Part shown: piece by piece, positions 25,761 to 39,420 of the stretch | Position numbering within the stretch: position 1 is the first letter of the stretch | Layout of the letters: every line of letters begins with the position of its first letter | Assembly (NCBI GenBank): GCA_008360975.2 | Contig: CM039211.1 | Location: 5,269,522 to 5,333,521 of the forward strand | Length of the DNA stretch: 64,000 bases | From: Lichenostomus cassidix | Taxonomy: Eukaryota > Chordata > Aves > Passeriformes > Meliphagidae | Reading direction: 5' to 3' | Notes under the pieces: generated by a model | What the model saw: only the letters and a program-made list of their open reading frames with translations | Told to the model about the DNA's origin: nothing | The model's database searches: none | Position numbers and translations under genes: made by a program

Positions 25761-27114
25761 CTCCAGTAGATCCAGCCAGAAGAATACCGAGGGGGCACCT
25801 CCTGAGTGACAGTTTGGCTACCTTCAGTCGAGTCCATCTATTTCGTCAGCCAGCAGTGGTGACACCAGGGGCCATGGGTTGGGGGCGTTTTCCAGCCCGA
25901 CCTCCATGCCATAACTGTCCCTTCCCCATCCCAGAATGGTGCCAAGGTTTGGAGCTCCAGAAGCTGAGTGATGCTGTCCTTGGGATAGGGAAGTGCTCTG
26001 TTAAGATACCAGCGTTCAAGTTAAGATGCTATTTGGATCAAAGAGTGTTGAGGTTGGGATTTTTTAGTGTTGAGGGATGGAAGCCAGGGCTTGTGGTCTT
26101 TTCTTCTGGAGCCTTTATCAAGACTCGTGGCTTCTCTGTGGTTACAAAGCTCATGGAGCATCACTGCAGGGGATGGTGCTCTCGGCAGAGGTGGGATGCT
26201 GCCTGCAGCATATCTGACCATGGTCCCTGAAGATGGGAGGAGAGAGAGGAAGGCACCCAGCTGATGGCACAGGGCCCTGTCCTGCATCTCTAAAAGGGAA
26301 CCATGGGACCATTCCATCTCCAAGGTACCCACAGGGAGACCCTGATGGCAGCTGGGAACAGTTCTCTGTGAATGGGCATTCGGTGTTACAGGTCTGATTG
26401 CTGCCCACCTTTAAGCAAGACCACTGGTTATAAAAGCAACAGTGAGAATTTAATGTCTTTTGTTGCTGGTTTAGTTATTTTCTTTTAGGGAGAGGTTATG
26501 TTACTAAACATCGTTCTGTCTTCTGCAACACAGTAATTTTGAGACCCGTTGTGCTGGCAGCTACAACAAAGTGCCCCAAAATATCTAGAGCCAGAAACTG
26601 ACAGATGATTTGTTAAAAGCTCAGTAATTTGCTGTGGAGGACCTGGCACATGGGTCTGATGGGAAGAGTTCACCCTATGCAGGGTCAGTTTGCCCCAGCC
26701 CAGGCAGCACCCAGCTTCTCCTCTGGGCACTAAGGACACTCCCCCGGCATGTAGGGGCTGCAAGGACACTGCCACCCTCCTCTGCAAAGGCAGGAGCAGC
26801 TTTATAGAGGGTTTCCTAATAGATCATTGCTTTGCTGGCTCTCAAAGCCAGCAGTGACAGTGGCTGCCCAGGTGATGTAGCCCCGATATGCTGGCTGTGA
26901 CAGCTTGGTGTCCAGCCAGATGCAGCATGCCAAAGGTGAGGCACACTGCTGCATCCTCTGCACTCCATGGGTCCACTCCTGTTTGCTCTGCTTTCTTCAT
27001 TATGGACAGCTGTCCTTCGGTGAAAACACAATAAAGGAAAGACAACTGTAATTAGAAAGCCGTGAGACCTAAATTATTTCTGATTTTGGAAAGTTGTGGT
27101 TTGGCTTAGTATAG

Positions 27115-27330
27115 TGGAGCTGTGAGAGTGGTGAGACATTGTCCAGGTTTCCCAGAGAAGCTGTGACTGCCACATCCCTGAAAGTGTCTAAGGCCAGTTT
27201 GGAGGGGCTTGGAGCCATCTGTTACAGTGGAATGGTATAGTGTCTGGTGTAGACCCATGGCAGGGCGTTGGGACTACGTGAACTTAAGTGTTCCAAACCA
27301 TTCAGTTATTCTGTGATTCTATGATTCAAG
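27115..27330 (+). mobile_element. CR1 LINE 3' end fragment
   Basis: The copy contains CCCAGAGAAGCTGTGACTGC, then CATCCCTGAAAGTGTCTAAG and GGCCAGTTTGGAGGGGCTTG, the classical CR1 3' motif, and ends with TTATTCTGTGATTCTATGAT, the octameric ATTCTATG-type terminal repeat. Sense orientation. Confidence 0.88.
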
Positions 27331-30300
27331 TGCCCACTGTACTGAGCCTCACATTGCCTATGGGTGAGGAAGGAACAGCTAGAGCTTACTGGGACTGTCT
27401 TGCACTTGCAGGGCTGTACTCAACCACCTTGCATGTAGTGTGATTTCTCAGGGAGAGAAACAACATGTGAGAGAGCACAGTGCACTTTATAATTTCTGAG
27501 CATTATCTTTTTCATACTTTTCTCTCCTTTCTCTTATGTCAGGACCCAAAGTTTAAAAAAAATTGGAGATTACAAAAGTGTCATGATTGAGAACAGCAAG
27601 TTGTTGGAGCCTTGAGTCCTGTGAAGTGCCCAACATCTGTCTGGGCTGCCAGCAGTGGCTCAGGTGCCAGACCACTTCACATGTGAGGTGTCTGGAGCAG
27701 CCAGCTCCAGCTATCAAAACCAATGAGGCAGTTTCCAGACAAACCGTGCTTGACAATGACCAAATGCCAAGATCCCCATAGTAAGCATAGTGGAAAGCAC
27801 TTCATGCGTGCTCTTTTCCAGCCATACCACACAGCGTGGCAACTGGTAACAGTGATAGGAGAGCAAGTCTATGTTCCCATCACATCTGAGCTCGACAGCC
27901 CAACTGTCCAGTGCTTCCATGTGATGGGAGTTGGGAGGATGTGTTTTCTTTCCTCCTGAGCATTAGACCCTGGCTAGCCCAGCTCTCGTTGAGATTCCTG
28001 TCTCAGTGGGGTCTTCTCATGTGCCATCTCCAGCCTGGGTTTCTGCACGCACTGAGTGATGTGGTTGGCGCAGGGTGACAAGGGTGCAATGGCTGCCCAG
28101 CTTCAAGGTGTCAAGGAGCACTTCCCAAGTTTCTCTTCAATGAGATGGATGTCTCCTGCTTCTAGCATTTTTGTGGCCAAGCGAATGCTGCAGACTAGGA
28201 CCTGAACCAAAGCACCCCCAGCTCCCCGAGCACTCGTTTCAGCCATGGCAGGATGACCCCTGCAGAGGTCTTGGGAGACTTTGCAGCCATTGTACTGCAG
28301 GCTGTTGTTTATGAATTCAGTCTTTTTACTATTTGCTGAACTTATATTCCAAGGCGGTAGGTTTGATTTTTGTATGATTGTTGCTGGAGGGGGTTTGCTT
28401 GCAGTTAGGACTATCAGAACATTTGCCCTGTGGCAAGTTCCAGTTCTCAGAACTGATGCCTATGGCATGAATTGAAATTAAATACTTTGAGAATAAAGTG
28501 TTCTCCTTCCACGAGTTTCTGGACTCCTTGAGACTTTATCAAAACAAGTGAAAATACTTAGACATTACAATAGATTGCAGTACAATGCAATGCAATGTGA
28601 TGTGATCAGTGCAAAAGAAATCAAATGGCATAACAGAAAGAAAACAAAATTAAGTGAGAACTTTCAATCAAAATGACATGCTGTAGTAAAAATGAAGGAA
28701 GGTGCTCCAAGGACTGCCCCTTTTCCACAGCAGAAATTTCCCCTCTAAACAGAGTTTAAAGCAGAGGCTGTCCATCTGTAGGAGGCAGTGTTTGTGTTGG
28801 AAAGCTATTTTGTGTTCAGCTGTGTGAGGCTGGAGTGAACCCCTGGACTGGGGATACAGGAGCTAAGAGTCCAAGAATGTGTCTCCTACTCATGGGCTGC
28901 ATGTCTGGGCTAGGAGAAGAGGGAAAGCCAGCATGGGGCAGTGAGAAGTCTCCAGAAATAAGTATGTATTCACTTCTTTCTCTTAGCAAATGTGGCACTG
29001 GGACATTTCAGCTGAGAATAAGTCATCTGTCTTTTATGACCTCAGTACGTTTGGGATTAGGCTCTGCACTGACTGTAGAGTAAGCTGGGAAATTTAAATG
29101 TCCCCTCCTAAATTCCTACATAAAAAGACTAAAAGCAGCATTCATGTCCTGGCTTGATGTCCTTTCAGTAGCAGATGTATAAAATCCTGTCAGTCTTGGT
29201 TGCTTTGCTCCAACAACACTTTGTCACAAGTAATTGCCCGGTGAACATGGATAGTTAAGTCACATGGAGAGGTGTGCACAAGACTCCATGGTGGAACAAG
29301 TAGTGCCCAGGTGGGTGAAGGTCTGCTTGCTTTGTCAGTGAAAGGTTTGGGCTCAGAGTGTTAATACTGACCCATCTTTTCCTCCTACCACTGATGGAGC
29401 CATCTCAGCCCAGGGTAGCTTGTCTTCAATTTTTGCACATTTACTGAAGTCAGGAAACATAATGGTAGGAGTCAGTGAGGAGCCTGGTCTTGTGGAGGTG
29501 TGCACTGGGCTGTTGGGAGCCATGGTCCCCTGGGGCATGTCCTATGACAAGCCATGATGTCCTCAAGCAATACCTTGCTGTGTGTGGCAGGAGACTCTAT
29601 GTCTGTCATCCCTTCCCCACCAGTGTCTTCTCCTCCTCAACAAAATTTTTGGCTGATTCAGCTGTATCAAGTCAGGCTAAGCAGCTGCAGACATTATTTG
29701 GAAATGGTTTAGGCTACAAAGCATTTGCCAGCAAAGTGTCCCATCCGTTGTGCCAGAGGACTGAGCTGTCACACTCCCACACACCTGAGACTGGCTGACA
29801 AGATTTTATTCTGCATTTAAAGGATGACTGTAATGTGGATGTGGTGTAGAACCAAAGCAGTGCTGTGGAAATCAAGTGAGAAATTATCTGTCTTCTGTCA
29901 CTCAGGCATTAATTTCCTTCATCTCTGGTGTCAGAAAGAAAACCTGACATCATCTCTTCTGGGTATGTTTGTCTGTATTTCCGAGCTGGCCACAACGACA
30001 GAGCAGCGAAAGCAGACCCTGCTGGTGTGCTAAAGCCCCAGTCCAGGTGTTGATGAAGCCTGCAGTCCAGCTGAAAACTTGGTCTTGCAGGCAGAATAGC
30101 TGAGGTGCTGAGGTTTTGTGTGGCTCAGCTGGTAGAGCTCATCCGTGCAGGGGGTGAGCACAAGAGACTTTCCCATTTGTCAAAGGTGCTGCCACCTTGG
30201 CAGACAGGGCAGGACCCGGCTGTCTCCTGTAGCTACTGTCCCAGTCCCAGGTGAGCCATGGCCAGTCCATTATGGGGTCTGACACAGTCACCGAGGAGTG

Positions 30301-31439
30301 GGGCACCTGTGGAAGGCCTGAAAGTGTGCTGATGTGGGAGGATGCTCTCTCAGTCATGCAGGTGCTCTCTTGCCCATGTTCCCACACCTGCAGTGGAATA
30401 TATTGAGGACATCTTCCATGTCAGCAGCAAAGTGCATTTATGAAGTCACCAAAATGCTTCATTTCCAGACTTTACAATTTTGCACTCTGTGCTACTATGG
30501 CTTGTAACATTTTATCTTCTGCGACTAGCTACATTATTTGTGTAATTCTGGGAAATAAACACATTGCAGTGTCCTTACGAAGCCTGAAATTACAGAAAAT
30601 GCTCAAGTCAGGATGAAGCATGGAGTGGAATGTTTTCACTTGAACCAAGTGCAACATTTCTGCTGCATACTTCAGAGAATTTAATCCCACAAGATACTTC
30701 TTGTGACCTTTTACACCAATTTGGGATGAAACCATACTGCAAAACTTATTTTCTGTAAGTCAGTTGTTTTTCCTTTCATCCCACCCGTGCTCCCAAGCTT
30801 ATCAGTCTGGAGCAAAGAAGGTGAAATGTTGCCTGCCCTGATGTGCTGTGGGACTGCTCATGCACAGGTCTGGAGTGCATAGGCACATAGGCACGGAGTG
30901 ACAATCTGTGTGGATACATCCCCTGTGCTCTTCTTCCACTCCATGACTCCTGTCCACCCTGTGGCATTTGTCCACCCTGTGCTGCTCATCTGCCACATGT
31001 CCCTTGTCTGCTCTGTGACCGTCATCTACCCTGTCCCCTTGTCTACTTGATGCCCTGCATTCTCTCCATGTCCCTCATCCATCTTGTGCCAGTCACCTTT
31101 ACTGTGTACAGGGTGCAGTGGGGCTTGAGAGGGTTGCAGCAGCCCCACAGACCAAGCTTAGGGAGAGACAGTCTGGTATGAGCAGCTACAGCAGCAGGAC
31201 AGAGCAGCAGTGTGTTCCCAGCCCCACATCTGGCAGCATGGGTACTGAAGCTCTGGGCATGGCAAGTGTGGCTTGCTGATCTTGGTATACTGTTGGCAGT
31301 GCAGCTTCTTGCTGCTGAGTCCACCTGAGATTCCAAGAGTCTGCATGCCATTGGGTGGTGGAGAGGGCAGATGACCCTACAGGAGCAGCTGAGAGAGAGA
31401 AGGGGCAAACGCCTCAGTGTCATTACTTGCAATGCCATG

Positions 31440-32165
31440 TTATATGCAGATGAGTTGGGCAGTTGTCTTCCGGTACAGGGAAATAAATCTTTTCTAATGC
31501 AGTTCCAGTATGGTTGCTCTGTGGCACCACCTACCTTTGTTGTATTAAAGTTAAATACCTTTGTGTACAAAAGTTTAAAGTGCATAGCTAAAACCTATGT
31601 GCTTGCAGTAATTGCAGATGTAAATCTTTTTGTCATCCTGCAAAGACTAGGTGAGGTATTTCATAAATATGTCAGAAGCAGCATTAAAATTTTATGGCAG
31701 GCAGCACGGGTCGAGAATGCTACAGTGACTTCTCAGCAAGGTACGTCCACCTTAACCCACAACTCATTAGTCATTGATGGGATTTCTGTGCCTTGTAGCT
31801 TCTTGGAAATGTGGTAGTGTTACAAAAATCTGCATGTTACTGTTTTATTAAAATATGACAGCCCACTCAGAACCGTTAAAATAGTATATCTTTGACTAAT
31901 GCTAATTAATGTAAAGATAAAATTAGGGAGAAAAAGACTGACTATGTGATCACAGAATTATATACAACCTTCATTAGAAGTTAATTGGAGTCTTGGTGGG
32001 ACTAGGAACTTTGGAGAGGTGCTCTCTGAATGGGACCAACTTTCCGAGCACAACTGTGATAAACTTCTCCTTGGCTTATGTGCAGGAACAATTAGACAAA
32101 GTAGTCAAATTTCATTTTGAAATAACGTGTTACTTCAGGGGATGGCTGCATCTCAGGATTAATCA
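31440..32165. promoter_or_regulatory. Candidate AT-rich conserved element in intron 8
   Basis: Unique, AT-richer sequence with CTAATTAATG near 31901 and GAAGTTAATTGG near 31976, no recognised repeat, and a long stop-free stretch on + that I do not believe is coding. It is CNE-like by texture only. Confidence 0.25.
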
Positions 32166-35100
32166 ATGACTGCTGGATGGGACAGAAATGGAATGAATAT
32201 GCTTTTGGTGAGTGTGACTGTATGAGGAGTCATAGATGATTGATTGTAGATGATCCACTTGCAGGAAATTTGCCAGTGGATTTACAAGTCTGCATGTGTA
32301 AGGAGCATACACGTCCCTGTATGCACATGTTGGCAGGTCTATATGTGGGCTGTGTTTCTGTTCATGCACCCTTGGTGCTGCAGTTCCTGGCATTCCAGGA
32401 AAAGACTCTCTGGTCCCCTTGCCAGTGGCTCTGTATGCGATACTCGACCTGCTATGGGAGCACACAGTGGGTTTTGCCCCCAGCATTTTGCTGGCATCCA
32501 GGTGCATTGCTGTGATGGTGCCCATAGGTAAATGAACATGAAGTGTATAGTTTTATATATTTATAAATTCTTTAAATGTATGTATTGTAGCTTCTTGGGG
32601 AGAAAACAAAAGGGGGAGGGTTGTTCCTGATTATAGGAGAGAAAAGAGCTTTACCAAACAAAATGTATTCCTCTGTTTGTTCAGGTTTGTTCAAGGAGGG
32701 CGTTGCAGGTGCTCAGCAGCCAAAGCAGAGTGTGGCTTATACCACTGGCCCCAGTACTTAACAGTTATTTCCACATTTCCTGGTAGTTCTTCCTACAGGC
32801 AGAATGCTGTCTAATTATTAATACAGATTAGTGCCACTACCTAGGATCCTGTGAATGCCAATGTCTCAGGGTTGGCCTGATGGTTGCACTGCATCACAGC
32901 TCTAGATACTCTGACTTGGCTAAAGGTGGATGAAATTTTTGACATAGGTTTGTCAAGTTCTGTTTAAAGAACATGGGTATAAGGCTTACTGTTCTAAGGA
33001 CTCACTGTTTTTTGAGGTTTTTTTCATTTAAGATCAACAAGTGGAGGTTTTCTTCTGTTTAAGAAAAGTTTTATTTGAAAAACCTTTGTAAGGGCTGTTC
33101 TTTTGCTGAAATCTATTACTTTCAATTCCATCTTCAGAAAAAAAAAAAAAAAGGCTGGCGGTGGGATATTAATTGTATGGAAAAGCATTTCCACTTTCCC
33201 ATTTGTTAATGCTTTTTTTACTTCTTTCCTGTGAGAATAGATAGATTGTTGGATACAGTGCCAGGTAAGTGCAGGTTCACTGAAGAGCGCAGCTTCCCAT
33301 TTTGATGCAGAGGACCTCAAGTGCACTGTAAAGCAGCTTCCTTTTTTTGAAACTGCTCACTGAAGAGGTTTTCCAAAGTGGCATTTTTCAGCCCCCTTAG
33401 GAAACATTTCTTTTCTATGAAAGCTCCTTCCTACCACAATGCATGCCAGTCTCAGCACCAGTTGAGCTCAGGGGGCTGCCATCATGTGTACCTCTGCTCA
33501 GAGTGGAGATGTGTCTCTTTGGGGTGGCATATGCTTTGCTTGCAGGAGTGAGCACTACAGGGGCATCAGGACCTGAAGGGGGTGTATGGCCCCCCCAGGC
33601 TGCCAGCTCCTTCCAGGGGGAAGGAGCATCCTTTGCCACACATTGGACGTGTCATTCATCCTGGCATAGTTCCTGGTAACACAATTTTGACAAAATTCCC
33701 CAAGCCTGCCCTTCAAAGATTCATCTATGAATCCCACTGGCTTGTCCTAGATGTTAACTGGTTATCACCCTGAGTATCTTCATTGAGACAAACTGGGTTG
33801 ATCACAGAAGGCTTTTGCGAGATATAGTGTATTTTGCTGCTCAGCTTCTTTCCAGGGAGGATACTGTTCCTGAAATACCTGCTTTGCTACAGTAGGCTTG
33901 TAGTTTGGTTATGTTCCCCATTTCTTGGCACTTCTAATTTTTGTAGCATGTAGACTGCTCAGTCTAGAGCAGGCAGGTTAACAACCAAATGTGCTTGGTC
34001 ATCAGAGCAGAAAGCAGGGTGATCCATTTCCTTCCTTGAGAGGGACATCTGCACAAGGAGCAGGCAAGGGACCAGGAGAAGACCTGGCAGATGACTGGTG
34101 GTTAGCCTGTGGCATGCCTGCAGTTGGCAGCCCCCCAGGTTAAATGCAGCTGATATTTTTAGAGTAGAGGAATGTATATCTCTGATCCTGCTGTTTACTA
34201 ATGAATGTTGAAATTAGAAAAAAGTTCAAGATTCAATCAAAAGAAAGCCCAACAATAAAAATGACTGTGGACTTTACTTCAAAGGTACAGCTTGTTTGCC
34301 TTTGAGATTTTTGGATAAGTTTTCTTGTTTTTTAGCCTTGCTGAAGTCAATTTGAAAACTTAATATTTCTCTGAATTTAAAAGAAAAATATTTGGAAAAC
34401 AACTGATTTTAAAAAACCAAAACAACAAAATCCATGACTCTTGCTTAAGAATTTTGTCTGAGTTGTCACAAATTAAAAAATGTATGTTAGTGATGTGAAA
34501 CAACATTTGTTTCACATGAAGTGGAATTTTGACTGAAAGATTTCTCCCAGCTCTCCTGTTCATGGGGAAAACAACTAAGGGAAGGAGTCCTGTGAGTTGC
34601 AGAGGCAGCAGCTTCCCAGACAGGACTGCAGGTCTCGTTCTCTCTCACCCTAAACCACTACAATGGCTTGGTGTGGAAAGAAAAGTTCATTTTACTGAGG
34701 GAAAACCATGTGGTTGTTCTCTGCTGAGAGCCCAGACTCTTTTCCTGCCTTTCAGGGTCCCCCACAGTTGTTTGTCCCTCTGACTTTATGTGGGATGCTG
34801 CCTGTGCTGCTGGATCATGGAACCATCTCTGGGGTGTTGGCACAGCGTGCAGATAAACTTCTGCTTTGATTTATGTCCTCCAGCTCATGCAATGGCTGGA
34901 CCTGTGGCAGGCAGAACTTTGATGTAACAGATTTCCAGAGTGTGTTTGAATAACTGCTGCCTCATAGAGTCAGCCGCTGATGTGTGGGTGTGAACATGTG
35001 GCTCAGTGCAGTGCTTATCCCTGCTCCCCATGCAGTCAAGCATGTCTTTGCTTACCAGGGCAATGATTGTTATTGGAATTCGCTGAAGAAATTTATGATC

Positions 35101-35623
35101 CATATGATTACTTCCTCAAAATAAAATGATAGAAAACAAATAAAAGTCATGAGAATGTTAATTTTAAAAAGTTACAGTAAGATCCCTTGGCAGAAGGGAA
35201 AGGTAGAGGCACCAGGAGGTTGGACTAGGTTTGTCTGCAGGAGCCAAACTTAGGGACAAAGACAGCAGATTGTTTTTAAACTTACCCAAAACCCCCAGAA
35301 GGAGTGTTGAAGATGTTGCAGTTCTGGCCTAACTCCATGTTTTGTCCCCCAGCTTTCTGTTGTTGTCCCTTGAGCAGTTGTATTTATTGAATGCCATTTC
35401 TCCTGGTTTAATTTCCTGCCAAATGGAAGGGCTGAGTAATGCCTTGTCCTAAATGCAAGGCTTGGTTAGCAAAAAGGCCCAGCAGTGGGGAGGGGTAGAG
35501 AAACCAGTGGCTGCAGCGACTCTGGCAGGAGGGATAGCACAGCACAGGTCATGGTCACTCTCCATGTTGGGTGACAGCTGGGAGCTGTCACATGGCTGTG
35601 GCAGGGAGGAAGGCACATTGCAT

Positions 35624-35660
35624 CACCTGCATGTTACATCACCTGCAGTTGCATCACCTG
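35624..35660 (+). promoter_or_regulatory. Three evenly spaced CACCTG E-boxes
   Basis: CACCTG at 35624, 35640 and 35655, each inside a degenerate CATCACCTGC repeat with 15-16 bp periodicity. CACCTG is a binding site of E-proteins (E2A/TCF3) and ZEB factors. The arrangement arose by local tandem duplication; function is unproven. Confidence 0.35.
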
Positions 35661-37104
35661 CGTGTTGTATTACTGGTAACCATCACATGGATAACAACTA
35701 TCTACCCCCATGTTCCTGATGGCTTCTCCCTGTCGCAAATGCTTGTGCAAAAACCTGGTATCTGAGAAGACTCAACAAAAGTGCCCAAACCTGGATCTGT
35801 CTGCATGTGGCAGGCTCTTGTTGAGCTGTACTGGCTCTGGAGCTTCTGATACATGGGGTCTTCTGAGACTTCAGTGTTATACTTGGAAGTGGCATATTAA
35901 ACTTCACTGCAGATTATTTGTTTAGATTTTGCATTTCAGTCCAAAAATACCAGCAATGTACCTTGTCAAGCAAACAATGTTTGACTAGGCTGCTGGTTTC
36001 TGCTGGTGTTGTCACACAGTCCCAAGACTCATCACTGCTGTGCTTCATGCAGCTGCAGCTGCGTACAGTGCAGTGGCAGCAGCCAGGCTTTCTCCAGCCC
36101 AAGAAGTTTTCACACCTTAGCTTAACATGGCCTCTGTCGGAGCTGGCCCTGCTTTGAGCATCTGCCCATCCTTCTGCCTTTCTGCAGGGCAGGAAGTTTT
36201 ACATTACCCTCCTGCCCTTTGCCCAGTAGTGGTGCATGAATGTGCCTGCATCCTTCCCATTACCTGCAGCAGCAATTCTCTAAAGCCACAGCAGTGTGAA
36301 AAACATGGTGATACCTCTTCATTAATCTCTCTGTTCTTGAGATTTTTACACTCATGCTTTTCAGTTTCTCTGCAAATCAGAAAGGAAACTTTCAGGAAGC
36401 TTACCTTAAAACCAAGAAGACTGGTAAACATGAGTTGGTAGTCCCCAGAGAGAAAATGCTGCAGAGTGGACAGTACTGTTTTGCAGCAGCAGAAGGTCTA
36501 TCCACCACCATCAGAGAGTTTATGTCTGTCCCACCATCTCAGGGTGGAATGCATCTCCCAGGGCTTGCCACTGGCTTGTAGCAGCACTGTTATTGGGAAT
36601 CAGTCTTTGTTCCTTCTCTCCTTACCTCTGCCTGCAGGGTGTGATGGAAGAGTCTGACCCCTTTTGGGCTAAAGTTGTAATGTGGAGTGTAGAGTCAGGT
36701 TTGTGGCAAAGAGGAGAGCTAACTCTGGCAGGAATCCTTTGTTTGGTGTCTTTGTGTTTCTGTGAGGTGAGAACTACTGAGGAGGAAGCTTAGGATTTCA
36801 CGTGAAGGAGGCATGTGTCTAATTGCCACCCCTTCCTCACGCTGCGGGCAGTCACCGTGTTCGTGTGCGTGACATGCTGTGCTGTGTGCGTCCTTGGTTG
36901 GCTGATCCATGGTGTTTGTTTTTGAATGGGATGAGGGCTGTCTGCTAAGAACTGCTGTCAAGAAGTGTAGCTGATGGACCTTGGAATATCTGGTGGAATT
37001 TGTGAGGCAGTCACGCAGTGTTCATTCATCTAGCTTAGTTTCACTTATGGCTGTACCATTTGTCTGCCCAAATCCTGTGGTGGTAATAACAGGGCTTGAG
37101 AATT

Positions 37105-37256
37105 GCTCCCCCACTTCTCTTTTCCCCCTCCCTTCTTTCATGTTTCTTTCCTCTCATTTTCCTTCCTGCCCTCCTTCTCTCTCTCTCCTTTGCCTTCCCC
37201 CCCCACCCGCGCCTTCCCCCGCCCCCACCCCCACCCCACGGGCCTCCCTCCCCCCT
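37105..37256 (+). repeat. Polypyrimidine, C-rich tract
   Basis: About 150 bp almost wholly C and T, ending in repeated runs of four to eight C (37197-37256). The complementary strand has several G-runs able to form G-quadruplexes. Confidence 0.9.
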
Positions 37257-37783
37257 GCAAGGCTGATGGATATGCAGAGTATGTTAAGAAGCAAGCAATA
37301 CTGTCACTGAGCTGATGGTGCTCAGTGACTCCTCGAGCTTCTGGCTGGTCTGTACTGCAGGAGCTTGACACCCTGACCACTGAGGCATAAAAAACAGAGA
37401 ATTGGAAGCTTCAGCCTGACAGGCACTGGAGCATCCCCCAGAGAGGGTCCACGATGTGTGTCTGTGTGTGAGTGTGGGGAGGAGGGCAGTGGGGATGGTG
37501 GGGGAGGAGGGCAAGGCAGGAGAGGATGAAACAATGAAATGTCAGCCCATTCCCACCCACAGCCCTGCTGCAGCACTGATAAACGTGTGGAAAGTGCTGC
37601 TGCCCACTCCATGGCGTGCACAGCATCAGCATGGGATGGACTGGGTCTGCGCAGCTCCAGAAGAATAGGAGAGGGGAGGGAGAGAGGGATTGAAGGAGGG
37701 AGGAAAGAATCGAGGGAGAAAAGGAGGGTGGTGGGACAGCTGAAAATGAGGTGTTTTCCAAGGGGAGCATGCTCCCCGTTGGG

Positions 37784-37817
37784 ATGCAGCTCTTGCAGGC
37801 ATGCAGCTCTTGCAGGC
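37784..37817 (+). repeat. Perfect 17-bp tandem duplication
   Basis: ATGCAGCTCTTGCAGGC occurs twice in direct succession without mismatch. Confidence 0.9.
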
Positions 37818-39398
37818 ATGCGACAGCTCACTGTGGGCTTTTATTTCAAGCCTGGGATGCTCATGGCGCATGAAGGAGAGGACAAGCTCTTCTGCACACT
37901 CTGTGCAAACAGCCCATAGGAGGGGTCAAGGTCTGTCCTGCTGTTCTGTCTGCTCTGTTCCTCTATCCACGCACTGCATAGCTCTCAGGGAGGATGTAGC
38001 AGCAAGACTGGCTCCCATCTGCTTTTGTGTGTCATGTTGGTCAGGTTGCACAGCTGTTTTGTGCTAGTAAACCAGGGCTAAATCTTTGAAATCCTCACTT
38101 GCCTGTGGAAATGAAGAAATGTAACCCCCTGGGAAGGTAGTGTGTGATATCCTTCCTGCAGAAGAGGCACCAACAGATGAAGAGATTTCTGTGTGCCACA
38201 CACTGGCAGGAGAACCTGACCATGACATTTCAGGACTGGGAAACATCATGATTCTCACAAGTGAAGTTCCCAGACAGACTACTGCCTGTGTGCTTTGCAA
38301 GTTTGGGCAAACACCAGAAACACAGAGCTGGAAGCTGAGGGGCTATAGAAGCAGGGAATAATCCGGGAGGACCTGGAGTGAGACAACAGCTTCAACTCTG
38401 GTGATGCAGAGGCAGAAAGGACCAGAGAGAAGCTGCTGTGTCCTGCAGGAGAGAGGTGGATGCCTGACTGGCAGAAGGCAATGGGGATGCTCTTGCCAGT
38501 GGCTGCAGTATGTTGATGTCCTAGCATCTCTTTGGGCATTGTCAATTTTGCCGTGCCTTACATTTTTAGAATGAGCACTCTGACAGATGTAACCTTCAGT
38601 CACTGAAGTCATGTGTCATCCATAGCGACAAGAGCAGAGAGAAATTTCAGGTACTGTGTACTTCCCTGGGAAGAAAGGTTTGAAACAGCTCCATTTTTCC
38701 TGGCTCATGGTGAATTAATGCCATTCCTTAGAGATAATAAGAAAAACCCACTCTGAGCTTTTCAAGAAAGGTGGTTGGCACAGCAAGGTGTGCTGAGAGT
38801 GGAAGTCCTTGCTGCTGCTGACTTTGGACCTTTCTGTGGAAGATGCGTTGGGGAGAGAGAGTAGGTTGAACCTGGTAAGTGCTGTCCCATGAGTCTGAAG
38901 GGCTGCAGAAAAGAAACAAGGAAGGAATGCTAACAGAGACTTCCTGTAGCAGACTAGTGATGGGCTGGTCCTGCTGTCAGCACACAGTCTGTTCATCTTG
39001 TGATACAGGTGGCATCAAGAGGCAGCTTGTTTTCACTGAAGCAGCATCATGTGGAGCTCTGGAACTGACCCTATATTTTGGTGACCAGAGCACCGTCTCT
39101 TCTTCCCTGGGGCCAGCATGCCAGCAACTGGCCTAGACCACAGCCACTCACAGGCCAAGGGACCCAGATGTGGTCTCCAGGCTGGGTCTATGCACTGTAC
39201 TGAACAGGGGTGCTGAACCTGAAGTGCTGAGGATGTAGTGTCAGGGTTCCACTGCCAAGCTGGGGTTAATGCAGCTCCTGCATATGCCATTGTGGCATTT
39301 CCAGTGCCAAGGACCAAAGCAGGTGAAGGTCATGGCAAGCATCTACTGTGGCCTGTCAGCCCTCACCTCTTGCCTTAGAAAAAATATACTTTCTCCCG

Positions 39399-39420
39399 CT
39401 GTGCTGTGCTGTGCTGTGCA
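39399..39420 (+). repeat. Short GCTGT microsatellite
   Basis: Four perfect GCTGT units plus GC, in an intron. Confidence 0.9.

Noticed and set aside
31371..31817. 148-residue open frame on + in an AT-rich intron stretch.
   Set aside because: No recognised domain. I list the DNA as CNE-like instead.
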